This document shows positions 7,852 to 18,768 of a DNA stretch of 64,000 bases, piece by piece. Position 1 is the first letter of the stretch; every line of letters begins with the position of its first letter. The notes under the pieces are model-generated. The model was not told the DNA's origin, made no database searches, and saw only the letters and a program-made list of their open reading frames with translations. The DNA is from Hylemonella sp. (GTDB lineage Bacteria > Pseudomonadota > Gammaproteobacteria > Burkholderiales > Burkholderiaceae_C). The stretch lies in contig JAUXVI010000054.1 of NCBI GenBank assembly GCA_030680575.1, forward strand, positions 81,720 through 145,719, given 5' to 3'. Made by a program: the position numbers and the translations under genes.

Positions 7852-9081
7852 TTGAAAACCATACGTAAATCTGCCAAGCTGTCCAACGTGCTCTATGACA
7901 TTCGCGGCCCCATCATGGATGCGGCCAAGCAAATGGAGGAAGAGGGGCAGAAGATCATCAAGCTCAATATTGGGAACTTGGCGGCTTTCGGTTTTGACGC
8001 GCCGGAGGAAATCCAGCAGGACATGATCCGCAACCTGCCCAATTCGGCCGGTTACTCCGACAGCAAGGGCATCTTCGGCGCGCGCAAGGCGGTGATGCAC
8101 TATACCCAGCAGCAGGGTATGAAGGGTGTGACGCTGGACGACATCTACCTGGGCAATGGCGCCAGCGATCTGATCGTCATGGCCACCAATGCGCTGCTCG
8201 ATGAGGGCGACGAGCTGCTGCTGCCGGCCCCCGACTATCCGCTGTGGACGGCAGCCACCAGCCTCTCGGGGGGTACGCCGGTGCACTACCTGTGCAACGA
8301 AGAGAACGACTGGATGCCGGACCTGAACGACATCCGCAGCAAGATCACGCCGCGCACCAAGGGCATCGTGGTCATCAACCCGAACAATCCGACCGGCGCC
8401 CTGTATTCCGAAGAACTGCTCAAGGGCATTGTCGATATCGCGCGCGAACATGGCCTGGTGATCCTGGCTGATGAGGTGTATGACAAGGTGCTCTACGACG
8501 GCGAGCACCACGTTGCGCTGGGCAGCCTGTCGGAAGACGTGCTGACGCTGACCTTCAATTCCCTCAGCAAGTCCTACCGTTCCTGCGGTTACCGGGCCGG
8601 CTGGATGGTGATCTCGGGCGACAAACGGGGCGCACAGGACTACATCGAAGGCCTGAACATGCTGGCCAATATGCGACTGTGTGCCAATGTCCCGGGGCAA
8701 TGGGCGGTGCAGACGGCGCTGGGGGGCTACCAGAGCATCAACGACCTGGTGAAGGAGGGCGGACGGCTGCGCCGTCAGCGCGACCTGGCGTATGAGCTCA
8801 TCACGGCCATTCCGGGGGTGACGTGTGTCAAGCCCAAGGCGTCGCTGTACATGTTTCCCCGGCTGGACCCCAAGGTCTACCCGATCGAGGACGACCGCCA
8901 GTTCTTCCTCGAACTGTTGCGCGAGACCCGCGTGATGCTGGTGCAGGGCAGCGGCTTCAACTGGCCCCAGCCGGATCATTTCCGCATCGTGTTCCTGCCG
9001 TATGAAGACGATTTGCGCGAGGCCATTGGCCGCGTGGCCAAATTCCTTGAAAACTACCGAAAGCGCCACGCGCGCACCTAA
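7852..9081 (+). CDS. alaA: Glutamate-pyruvate aminotransferase AlaA
   Basis: This 409-residue PLP-dependent class I/II aminotransferase transfers an amino group between glutamate and pyruvate to make alanine. Matches to AlaA are seen over the whole length: YDIRGP, LPAPDYPLWTAA, VINPNNPTGA, and the PLP lysine in FNSLSKSYR at residue 240, with GYRAGWMV after it. The start is TTG at 7852 behind a clear ggaggga ribosome-binding site; no ATG fits. The usually conserved Pro of the LNIGNP motif is Leu at residue 43. It precedes hom-thrC in the same direction, and the three form an amino-acid biosynthesis cluster. Confidence 0.93.
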   Translation: MKTIRKSAKLSNVLYDIRGPIMDAAKQMEEEGQKIIKLNIGNLAAFGFDAPEEIQQDMIRNLPNSAGYSDSKGIFGARKAVMHYTQQQGMKGVTLDDIYLGNGASDLIVMATNALLDEGDELLLPAPDYPLWTAATSLSGGTPVHYLCNEENDWMPDLNDIRSKITPRTKGIVVINPNNPTGALYSEELLKGIVDIAREHGLVILADEVYDKVLYDGEHHVALGSLSEDVLTLTFNSLSKSYRSCGYRAGWMVISGDKRGAQDYIEGLNMLANMRLCANVPGQWAVQTALGGYQSINDLVKEGGRLRRQRDLAYELITAIPGVTCVKPKASLYMFPRLDPKVYPIEDDRQFFLELLRETRVMLVQGSGFNWPQPDHFRIVFLPYEDDLREAIGRVAKFLENYRKRHART

Positions 9082-9121
9082 TTTTGAAGACAGCGCGACA
9101 GCGCCAAAAACTGAGTCAAAG

Positions 9122-10459
9122 ATGAAAGCAATACAAGTAGGCCTGTTGGGCATCGGCACCGTGGGTTCGGGTACCTTCAACGTGCTCAAGCGCAACCAGG
9201 AAGAAATCAAGCGCCGCGCCGGTCGCGGCATCGAAATCACCATGGTCGCTGACCTCGATGTGGCTCGCGCCCAGAGCATCGTCGGCCCGGACGTGAAGGT
9301 GGTGAGCGACGCCCGCGCCATCATTGCCAACCCCGACATCGACATCGTGGTCGAGCTCATCGGCGGTTACGGCATTGCCAAGCAGCTGGTGATGGAAGCC
9401 ATTGCCGCTGGCAAGCACGTGGTCACCGCCAACAAGGCGCTCTTGGCCGTGCACGGCACCGAGATCTTCGCCGCAGCCTCCGCCAAGGGCGTGATGGTCG
9501 CGTTCGAAGCAGCCGTGGCTGGTGGCATTCCAATCATCAAGGCGCTGCGCGAGGGCCTGACCGCCAACCGCATCCAGTGGATCGCCGGCATCATCAACGG
9601 CACCACCAACTTCATCCTGTCCGAGATGCGCGACAAGGGCCTGGACTTCGACGTGGTGCTGAAAGAGGCGCAGCGCCTGGGTTATGCCGAGGCCGACCCG
9701 ACCTTTGACATCGAGGGTGTGGACGCCGCGCACAAGGTCACCATCATGTCGGCCATTGCCTTCGGCATTCCGGTGCAGTTCGACAAGGCCTATGTGGAAG
9801 GCATCACCAAACTGGACGCGCAGGACATCCGTTACGCCGAGCAACTGGGCTACCGCATCAAGCTGCTGGGCGTCACCAAGCGTACGGCCAAGGGCATCGA
9901 GTTGCGCGTGCACCCGAGCCTGGTGCCGAGCAAGCGCCTGATTGCCAACGTCGAAGGCGCCATGAACGCGGTGGTGGTGAATGGCGACGCTGTCGGCACC
10001 ACGCTCTACTACGGCAAGGGCGCCGGCGCCGAGCCGACCGCCAGCGCTGTGATTGCCGACCTGGTCGACATCACGCGCCTGCACACCGCCGACCCGCAGA
10101 ACCGCGTGCCGCACCTGGCCTTCCAGCCCAACACGCTCGACCAGGCCATGAGCAACCTGCCCGTGCTGCCCATGAGCGAGGTGGTGACGAGCTACTACCT
10201 GCGCCTGCGCGTGGCCGACGAGGCCGGTGTGCTGGCCAAGGTCACCGGCATCCTGGCCGAGGCCGGCATCAGCATCGACGCCGTACTGCAGCGCGAGGCC
10301 GACGAGGTGGGCGGCGAGGGCGCGACCTCGACCGATCTCATCATCCTGACGCACGATGCGCGCGAAGGCACCATGAATGATGCGCTGGCCAAGCTGCAGG
10401 CGCTGCCGACGGTGCTGGCACCGATCGTGCGCATCCGCAAGGAAGAGTTGGCCGGATGA
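9122..10459 (+). CDS. hom: Homoserine dehydrogenase
   Basis: This 445-residue enzyme performs the NAD(P)H-dependent reduction of aspartate semialdehyde to homoserine, the branch to threonine and methionine. An N-terminal Rossmann motif GLLGIGTVGSG (residues 7-17) is followed by the catalytic homoserine dehydrogenase domain (AGIINGTTNFILSEM and AEADPTFDIEGVDAAHK) and a C-terminal ACT domain (from about residue 355, LRVADEAGVLAKVTGIL) that normally gives threonine feedback inhibition. The frame stays open back to 9002 inside alaA, but the conserved N-terminus begins at ATG 9122. Its stop overlaps the thrC start (ATGA). Confidence 0.96.
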   Translation: MKAIQVGLLGIGTVGSGTFNVLKRNQEEIKRRAGRGIEITMVADLDVARAQSIVGPDVKVVSDARAIIANPDIDIVVELIGGYGIAKQLVMEAIAAGKHVVTANKALLAVHGTEIFAAASAKGVMVAFEAAVAGGIPIIKALREGLTANRIQWIAGIINGTTNFILSEMRDKGLDFDVVLKEAQRLGYAEADPTFDIEGVDAAHKVTIMSAIAFGIPVQFDKAYVEGITKLDAQDIRYAEQLGYRIKLLGVTKRTAKGIELRVHPSLVPSKRLIANVEGAMNAVVVNGDAVGTTLYYGKGAGAEPTASAVIADLVDITRLHTADPQNRVPHLAFQPNTLDQAMSNLPVLPMSEVVTSYYLRLRVADEAGVLAKVTGILAEAGISIDAVLQREADEVGGEGATSTDLIILTHDAREGTMNDALAKLQALPTVLAPIVRIRKEELAG

Positions 10460-11871
10460 AGTACCTCAGCACCCGCGGCCATGCCGACCGCAAGCGTTTC
10501 TGCGAAATCCTGCTCGAAGGCCTGGCGCCCGATGGCGGCCTGTACCTGCCCGAGTCCTACCCGCAGGTGGACGATGCCACGCTGACCAAGTGGCGCAGCC
10601 TGCCGTATGCCGATCTGGCGTTCGAGATCCTGTCGCTTTATATCGACGACATCCCGGCCGACGACCTGCGCGCCATCTGCCGCAAGACCTACACCGAGGC
10701 AGTGTTCGGCACGAAAGAAATCGTGCCATTGCGCCAACTGGAAAACGGCCTGTACCTGGAAGCCCTGTCCAACGGCCCGACGTTGGCTTTCAAGGACATG
10801 GCGATGCAGTTGCTGGGCAACTTGTTCGAGTACGAGTTGGCCCGCCGCGGCGAGCAGCTCAACATCCTGGGTGCCACCAGTGGCGACACCGGCAGCGCGG
10901 CCGAATACGCCATGCGCGGCAAGCAGGGCGTGCGCGTTTTCATGACCAGCCCGTTTGGCCGCATGAGCCCGTTCCAGCAGGCGCAGATGTTCAGCCTGCA
11001 GGACGCCAACATCCACAACCTGGCAGTCAAGGGCGTGTTCGACGACTGTCAGGACATCGTCAAGGCCGTCTCCAACGACCTGGACTTCAAGCGCAAGTAC
11101 AAGATCGGCACCGTCAACTCCATCAACTGGGCGCGCCTGGTGGCGCAGGTGGTGTACTACTTCGCCGGTTACTTCCAGGCCACCAAGAACAACAGCGAGC
11201 GCGTCAGCTTCACCGTGCCGTCCGGCAACTTCGGCAACGTCTGTGCCGGCCACGTGGCGCGCATGATGGGCCTGCCGATCGACACGCTGGTGGTGGCCAC
11301 CAACGAGAACGACGTGCTCGACGAGTTCTTCCGCACCGGCGTCTACCGCGTGCGTGGCAGTGCCGACACGCACGAGACTTCCAGCCCGTCCATGGACATC
11401 TCCAAGGCCTCGAACTTCGAGCGTTTTGTGTTCGACCTGCTGGGCCGCGACGGCGCCAAGACCAAGGCCTTGTTCGGCGAGCAACTGGGCAAAACCGGTC
11501 AGTTCGACCTGAGCCAGGACCCGGCCTTCGCCCAGGCGCGTCAGCGTTATGGTTTCTCCAGCGGCAAGAGCACCCATGCCAACCGCTTGGCTACCATCAA
11601 GGACACGTTCGAGCGTTTCGGCGGCATGATCGATACCCATACCGCTGACGGCCTGAAGGTGGCGCGCGAGCACCTGAGCGCCGGCGTGCCGATGATCGTG
11701 CTGGAGACGGCGCTGCCGATCAAGTTTGCTTCAACCATCGTCGAGGCGCTGGGACGCGAGCCGGACCGGCCAGCCAAGTTCGAGGGCATTGAAAACCTGC
11801 CCAAGCGCGTGACGGTGCTCGAGGCGGACGTGCAGGCCGTCAAGGCCTACATTGTCGCCCATTGCAATTAA
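10456..11871 (+). CDS. thrC: Threonine synthase
   Basis: This 471-residue PLP enzyme converts O-phosphohomoserine to threonine. The long (class I) form is shown by the N-terminal STRG and LEGLAPDGGLYLPE, the PLP-lysine motif GPTLAFKDMAMQ (K113) and the phosphate-binding GATSGDTGSAAE. VPSGNFGNVCAGH lies near residue 254. The 4-base ATGA overlap with hom means translational coupling. An intergenic repeat lies immediately after the stop. Confidence 0.96.
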   Translation: MKYLSTRGHADRKRFCEILLEGLAPDGGLYLPESYPQVDDATLTKWRSLPYADLAFEILSLYIDDIPADDLRAICRKTYTEAVFGTKEIVPLRQLENGLYLEALSNGPTLAFKDMAMQLLGNLFEYELARRGEQLNILGATSGDTGSAAEYAMRGKQGVRVFMTSPFGRMSPFQQAQMFSLQDANIHNLAVKGVFDDCQDIVKAVSNDLDFKRKYKIGTVNSINWARLVAQVVYYFAGYFQATKNNSERVSFTVPSGNFGNVCAGHVARMMGLPIDTLVVATNENDVLDEFFRTGVYRVRGSADTHETSSPSMDISKASNFERFVFDLLGRDGAKTKALFGEQLGKTGQFDLSQDPAFAQARQRYGFSSGKSTHANRLATIKDTFERFGGMIDTHTADGLKVAREHLSAGVPMIVLETALPIKFASTIVEALGREPDRPAKFEGIENLPKRVTVLEADVQAVKAYIVAHCN

Positions 11872-11926
11872 AATAGGGCTCTAGCCCTTGTGGAATAAGC
11901 GTGACCAGCTATCAAAAACATAGCTT
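11872..11926 (-). repeat. Degenerate Comamonadaceae-type intergenic repeat, copy 1
   Basis: Read on the minus strand, this shows an AGCTATG...TGATAGCTG short dyad, then a gCGCTTATTCcACAAGGGCTAGAG-like core. It fills the whole space between the thrC stop and the mobB ribosome-binding site. Related copies are at 23909, 29013 and 56530. Confidence 0.65.
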
Positions 11927-11941
11927 TCTGAAGGTGGCCGC

Positions 11942-12478
11942 ATGAAGGTCATCGGCTTTGCCGGCTATTCCGGCTCGGGCAAGACCACGCTGGTCGAGCG
12001 CCTGATTCCCGAGCTCAAGCTGCGCGGACAGCGGGTTTCCGTGGTCAAGCACGCGCACCACAGCTTCGACATCGACCACCCGGGCAAGGACAGCTGGCGC
12101 CATCGCGAGGCCGGCGCCTTCGAGGTGGTGATCGCCTCCGACCGGCGCATGGCGCTGATGCGCGAATTCGAGCAATCGACCGAGCTCTCGGTGCACCAGT
12201 TGATTGCCGAGCTGGATGAGCGCGTGGACTGGGTGCTGGTCGAAGGTTACAAGAACAGTGACCTGCTCAAGATCGAAGTTTGGCGCGCATCCACCGGCAA
12301 GCCGGTGCGTTACCCGGACGACGATTTCATCGCCGCCATAACCACCGACTCGCCCGACCAGTTGCCGCAGCCCACCGGGCTCGACGTGCTCGACCTCAAC
12401 GATGCCGAAGCCGTGACCGACTGGCTGCTTCAGCACGCCGAGCGTTTTGACTACAGTCCCGAGTTGTACGCCGTATGA
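11942..12478 (+). CDS. mobB: Molybdopterin-guanine dinucleotide biosynthesis adaptor protein MobB
   Basis: This 178-residue GTP-binding protein assists MobA in attaching GMP to molybdopterin. The P-loop GYSGSGKTT spans residues 8-16. The characteristic KHAHHSFDIDHPGKDSWRH follows near residues 38-56, and VLVEGYKNSDLLKIEVWR near residue 98 is diagnostic. It is the first gene of a molybdenum-cofactor operon (mobB-moeA-moaD-moaE), each gene overlapping or nearly abutting the next. Confidence 0.94.
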   Translation: MKVIGFAGYSGSGKTTLVERLIPELKLRGQRVSVVKHAHHSFDIDHPGKDSWRHREAGAFEVVIASDRRMALMREFEQSTELSVHQLIAELDERVDWVLVEGYKNSDLLKIEVWRASTGKPVRYPDDDFIAAITTDSPDQLPQPTGLDVLDLNDAEAVTDWLLQHAERFDYSPELYAV

Positions 12479-13740
12479 ATGCCCCACGCCCTCCCTTGAA
12501 AGCGCTGGACGAGGCCCTGGCCGAGCTGCTGGCCCATGCCCAGCCGCTGCCTGGTATTGAAGACATCAGCACTTTTGACGGCGACGGCCGCGTGCTGGCG
12601 CGCGACATCGTCTCCGCTCTGCACGTGCCGCCGCAGGACAACAGCTCGATGGACGGCTACGCCGTGTGCTGCGCCGACGTGCGCGAGGCCGGTGTCGTGC
12701 TGCCGGTGTCGCAGCGCATCCCGGCCGGTGCCAGCGGTGCGCCGCTGCAGCCCGGCAGCGTGGCGCGCATCTTCACCGGCGCGCCGGTGCCGGCGGGGGC
12801 CGACGCCATCGTCATGCAGGAAGAGTGTGAGGCGGTGGGCGAGGGCAGTGTGCGCGTCAATGCCGTTCCCCAAAATGGCCAGTGGATCCGCCGCGCCGGC
12901 GAAGACGTCACTCGCGGTGCCGTGGTGCTATCAAAAGGGGAGCGCCTGGCGCCGTCTTCATTGGGTCTGGCGGCCAGTATTGGCATGAGCACGCTGCCGG
13001 TGGTGCGCCGCCCGCGTGTGGCGCTGTTCTCTACCGGCGACGAGCTGGTGATGCCGGGCGACATCGCGCCCGAGCACATGCCGCCCGGTGCCATCTACAA
13101 CTCCAACCGCTTCTTCCTGCGTGCGCTGCTGCAACGCCTGGGCTGCGACGTCACCGACTACGGCATCGTGCCCGACCAGCGCGACGCCACCCTGGATGCC
13201 CTGCGCGACGCCGCGCAGCAGCACGACCTGATCCTCACCAGCGGCGGTGTCTCGGTGGGCGAGGAAGACCACATCAAGCCAGCCGTGCAGCAGCTGGGCG
13301 AGCTCGACCTCTGGCAGATCGCCATCAAGCCCGGCAAACCGTTTGCGTACGGCAAGATCTACCGCGATCAAGGTGCTGGGGCGCGCAGTGCGCAAGACGC
13401 CTGCCACTTCGCCGGCCTGCCGGGCAACCCGGTGTCCAGCTTCATCACCTTCCTGGTGCTGGTGCGTCCCTTCCTGCTCAAGCTGCAGGGCGTGGCGGAC
13501 GTGGCGCCCGTGAGCGTGGCGCTGCCGGCGCATTTCGACTGGCCGCGTGCCGACAAGCGCCGCGAGTTCCTGCGCGTGCGCCGCAATGCGGCCGGCGGGC
13601 TGGAGCTGTTCCCCAACCAGAGCTCGGGCGTGCTGACCTCGGCCGTCTGGGGCGACGGTGTGGTGGACAACCCGGCTGGCCAGACCATTGCCAAAGGCGA
13701 TACCGTGCAGTTCATTTCCTTTGCGGAGCTGATGGGATGA
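12475..13740 (+). CDS. moeA: Molybdopterin molybdenumtransferase MoeA
   Basis: This 421-residue enzyme inserts molybdate into adenylylated molybdopterin. The signature DNSSMDGYAV lies near residue 61. IFTGAPVPAGADAIVMQEE sits around residue 100, the LFSTGDELV segment around 185, and the MoCF-binding LTSGGVSVGEEDH around 257, followed by FGLPGNPVSSF-like AGLPGNPVSSF near residue 318 and the C-terminal MoeA domain IV. ATGA overlaps couple it to mobB upstream and moaD downstream. Confidence 0.95.
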   Translation: MNAPRPPLKALDEALAELLAHAQPLPGIEDISTFDGDGRVLARDIVSALHVPPQDNSSMDGYAVCCADVREAGVVLPVSQRIPAGASGAPLQPGSVARIFTGAPVPAGADAIVMQEECEAVGEGSVRVNAVPQNGQWIRRAGEDVTRGAVVLSKGERLAPSSLGLAASIGMSTLPVVRRPRVALFSTGDELVMPGDIAPEHMPPGAIYNSNRFFLRALLQRLGCDVTDYGIVPDQRDATLDALRDAAQQHDLILTSGGVSVGEEDHIKPAVQQLGELDLWQIAIKPGKPFAYGKIYRDQGAGARSAQDACHFAGLPGNPVSSFITFLVLVRPFLLKLQGVADVAPVSVALPAHFDWPRADKRREFLRVRRNAAGGLELFPNQSSGVLTSAVWGDGVVDNPAGQTIAKGDTVQFISFAELMG

Positions 13741-13988
13741 AAGTCAACGTCAAATACTTCGCCTCCATCCGCGAGAGCATCGGTACCGGCAGCGAACCGC
13801 TCGACACCACGGCTGCCACGCTGGGCGCGCTGCGCGACGAACTGATCGCCCGCGGTGGCGCCCATGCTGAGAGCCTGGCACGCGGCCGCGCGGTACGCGT
13901 GGCGTTGAACCAGGTGATGAGTGATGAGGCCACGCCCTTGACCGAGGGTGCCGAAATCGCCTTCTTTCCGCCGGTGACAGGAGGCTGA
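13737..13988 (+). CDS. moaD: Molybdopterin synthase sulfur carrier subunit MoaD
   Basis: This 83-residue ubiquitin-like protein ends in the required Gly-Gly (PPVTGG), whose C-terminus is thiocarboxylated and donates sulfur to precursor Z. KYFASIRE near the N-terminus is typical. The ATG at 13737 overlaps the moeA stop (ATGA). moaE, the partner subunit, starts 1 base after its stop. Confidence 0.94.
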   Translation: MKVNVKYFASIRESIGTGSEPLDTTAATLGALRDELIARGGAHAESLARGRAVRVALNQVMSDEATPLTEGAEIAFFPPVTGG

Positions 13989-13989
13989 C

Positions 13990-14469
13990 ATGGCCAACCG
14001 CGTCTCGATCCAGACCGAAGACTTCGACGTCGGCGCCGAGATCGCGGCCCTGCGTGCACAGGACAAGCGCGTCGGCGCCGTCTGCACGTTCATCGGCACC
14101 GTGCGCGACCGCAATGACGGTTCGTCCGTCAGCGCCATGGAGCTGGAACACTACCCCGGCATGACGGAGAAATCGATCGAGGACATGATCGATGCAGCTT
14201 TCAAGCGCTTCGACATCTACGCCGCCCGCGTCATCCACCGCATCGGCCCCCTGCAGCCGCTGGACCAGATCGTGCTGGTGGCCGTGACCTCGGCCCACCG
14301 CGGCGAGAGCTTCCAGGCCTGCGAGTTCCTGATGGACTACCTCAAGACCCAGGCGCCGTTCTGGAAGAAGGAACAGACGCCCGAGGGCGCACGCTGGGTC
14401 GATGCCCGCGTCAGCGACGACAAGGCGCTGGCTAAGTGGGGCATCTCTTCTGGCAACTCGGCGGTCTAG
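13990..14469 (+). CDS. moaE: Molybdopterin synthase catalytic subunit MoaE
   Basis: This 159-residue large subunit of molybdopterin synthase converts cyclic pyranopterin monophosphate to molybdopterin using MoaD thiocarboxylate. Family markers are FIGTVRDRNDG, LELEHYPGMTEK-like MELEHYPGMTEK, RIGPLQPLDQIVLVAV, AHRGESFQACEFLMDYLK with active-site residues, and PFWKKEQTPEGARWVDA. It is the last gene of the Moco operon. A 425-bp inverted repeat follows directly. Confidence 0.95.
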   Translation: MANRVSIQTEDFDVGAEIAALRAQDKRVGAVCTFIGTVRDRNDGSSVSAMELEHYPGMTEKSIEDMIDAAFKRFDIYAARVIHRIGPLQPLDQIVLVAVTSAHRGESFQACEFLMDYLKTQAPFWKKEQTPEGARWVDARVSDDKALAKWGISSGNSAV

Positions 14470-14478
14470 TTTCTGAAG

Positions 14479-14907
14479 TCAGGCTGGCGCCACTCGGGCT
14501 TGGTTGGCACGCCGGGTGAGCGGGATACCCAGACTCCGGCGCACGCTCGCGGTGGATGACCTTGGCGCTTTACCATCTCTGCGTCAACACCACATTTTGC
14601 ACTTGAACGGGTGGGCGATCGCGAATGGCGCCTGCGTCTGGGTACGCCCACTCACCCAGCTTGAACCGCGTGGTGGGTGCGCCAGGGAAGTCCGAATTCA
14701 TCGCTGCTCCAACCTGGCTGGCATGAGCCGGGTGCTTGGGGACGTCCGGGCGCAGGCGCCATTCGCGGTTGCCCATCTTTCTGCTTGCTGGCACCGTCTT
14801 GATGCGATGATGGGCGCGCGCCTGCACCTGGGCCCGCGAGCGTGCGCCGGAGAACGGATCTCCCCAAGCGCCCAGCGTGCCAAGCTACTGGCGAGGCGCC
14901 AGCTGAA
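14479..14907. repeat. Long imperfect inverted repeat between moaE and clpB
   Basis: Two inverted copies of a roughly 210-bp sequence meet at about 14693. The best matching blocks are 19/19 (14534-14552 with 14834-14852), 17/17 (14620-14636 with 14751-14767), 9/9 (14483-14491 with 14895-14903), and the outer TTGGCAC blocks at 14504 and 14883. All have the same centre, so the pairs come from one event. Both arms encode, on opposite strands, a short REWRLR-x4-HPA-like peptide, which suggests a decayed coding sequence duplicated head to head. The reading frames here are too broken or too biased to call as genes. No transposase is seen. Confidence 0.75.
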
Positions 14908-14971
14908 TCGGTCCCGAACCAGCCGATCAACGCTGATTTGATGTTCATCAAGAACGTTTTCGGCCCCATCC

Positions 14972-14997
14972 CTTGAAATTCAGGGCAGGCACCCAAA
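14972..14997 (+). promoter_or_regulatory. Possible heat-shock (sigma-32) promoter for clpB
   Basis: CTTGAAA at 14972-14978 matches the sigma-32 -35 element exactly. CACCCAAAG, 12-13 bases downstream, is a partial match to the CCCCATNT -10 element. It lies about 25 bases before the clpB ribosome-binding site, and clpB is a classic sigma-32 target. Confidence 0.5.
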
Positions 14998-15021
14998 GCT
15001 GCAGTGCAATCGGAGGATTTC

Positions 15022-17619
<2,598 letters not shown>

Positions 17620-17657
17620 GTGCCAGCGGCCGGGTGACCGGTTGCAGGGGAAAGAAG

Positions 17658-17696
17658 AACCCCGCCTCTTGCGTGAGCAGAAGGTGGGGTTTTCTT
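17658..17696. terminator. Terminator after clpB
   Basis: AACCCCGCCT (17658-17667) pairs with AGGTGGGGTT (17682-17691), with one G.T pair, and a T-rich tail follows. The left stem plus loop (17662-17680) recurs as its exact reverse complement at 21222-21240. It may also stop the minus-strand LysR gene. Confidence 0.8.
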
Positions 17697-17729
17697 ATTT
17701 AGAGGATGGAATTCGCCAAATCGCAGCCT

Positions 17730-18614
17730 TCATTCCTGAAATAGATCCGCCATTTGCGACCGCAGCCAGCGGTTTGCCGGATCGTGCTGGTAGCGCTCGT
17801 GCCAGTGCTGCTTGATCATGAAGCTCGGGAAAGCGATGGGCGGCGCCAGCAGCTTCACTTGCGCAATGCGCACCAGCGTCTGGGCCACGCGCACGGGCAC
17901 GGTGGCCACCAGGTCCGTGTTGGCCAGCAGGTTGCCCAGGCCCGGCAGGGTGGGCAGGGAGAGGGCAATCTTCCGCTGGATGCCCTTGCGCGTGAGCGTC
18001 TTCTCGATCAGGTCCTGCCCGGTGCCCGCGGCAGTGACGACGACATGGCTCTCGCGCTTGTAGAGGTTTTCCGTCATGCGCGTGCCGATGCGCGGATGCG
18101 TCTTGCGCACGACGCAGGCGAAGTTCTGCTGGAACAGGTTCTGCTGGAAGAAGCCGGCGTCCAGCTCCGGCATGAAGCCCACCGCCAGGTCCGAGTCGCC
18201 GGATTCCAGCAGGCTCGCCGTGTCCGGCGTGATGCGCAAAATTTCAATCTGCACCGACGGCGCCCGTTCGCTGACGCGGTTGATCAGCGAGGGCAGGAAC
18301 TCCAGGTGACTGAAGTCCGTCATGCTGATGCGGAACTGTCGCTCCGAAAGCGCCGGCTCGAACACCACCTGTTGCCGCGTGGCGGCCTGCAGGATCTGCA
18401 GCGCCTGGCGCAGCGGCTTGACCAGTTCCTTGGCATGCGGGGTGGGCTCCATGCCTTTGGAGGTGCGCACGAACAACGGGTCGTTGAACTGCTGGCGCAG
18501 GCGGCCCAGGGCCAGGCTGACGGAGGTCTGGGGCAGGTCCAGGTTCTGCCCTGCGCGGGTGACGCTCTTGGTCTTGTAGATCTCGTCGAAGATGGTTAGC
18601 AGCCGCATATCCAT
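17730..18614 (-). CDS. LysR-family transcriptional regulator
   Basis: This 294-residue protein has an N-terminal winged helix-turn-helix (residues about 4-62, with SVTRAGQNLDLPQTSVSLALGRLR) and a LysR substrate-binding domain (about 90-290). It is transcribed divergently from the Bug receptor gene with 154 bases between them. An imperfect dyad of T-N11-A type (TTATGCG/CGCAATA, 18645-18663) lies there and could be its binding site. By context it controls the adjacent receptor and oxidoreductase in response to a small organic acid; the ligand is unknown. Confidence 0.9.
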   Translation of the reverse strand: MDMRLLTIFDEIYKTKSVTRAGQNLDLPQTSVSLALGRLRQQFNDPLFVRTSKGMEPTPHAKELVKPLRQALQILQAATRQQVVFEPALSERQFRISMTDFSHLEFLPSLINRVSERAPSVQIEILRITPDTASLLESGDSDLAVGFMPELDAGFFQQNLFQQNFACVVRKTHPRIGTRMTENLYKRESHVVVTAAGTGQDLIEKTLTRKGIQRKIALSLPTLPGLGNLLANTDLVATVPVRVAQTLVRIAQVKLLAPPIAFPSFMIKQHWHERYQHDPANRWLRSQMADLFQE

Positions 18615-18768
18615 TATTCAAATTCCTGCTGATGTCTATTCTGATTATGCGATGGACGCAATAGTGGTCTGCGATTAATCTTGCGTTCGCTGTGCCGTGC
18701 GCACAGTCGCTGCCCCGTGGCGGCTTCCAGATGCAAGAACCACCCGTTGGGTGAACAAGGAGATTTTC

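Noticed and set aside
14504..14941. 145-residue plus-strand and 85-residue minus-strand frames inside the inverted repeat
   Set aside because: The frames follow from the repeat's base composition. There is no ribosome-binding site and no family match I can recognise, though the shared peptide is noted under the inverted repeat.
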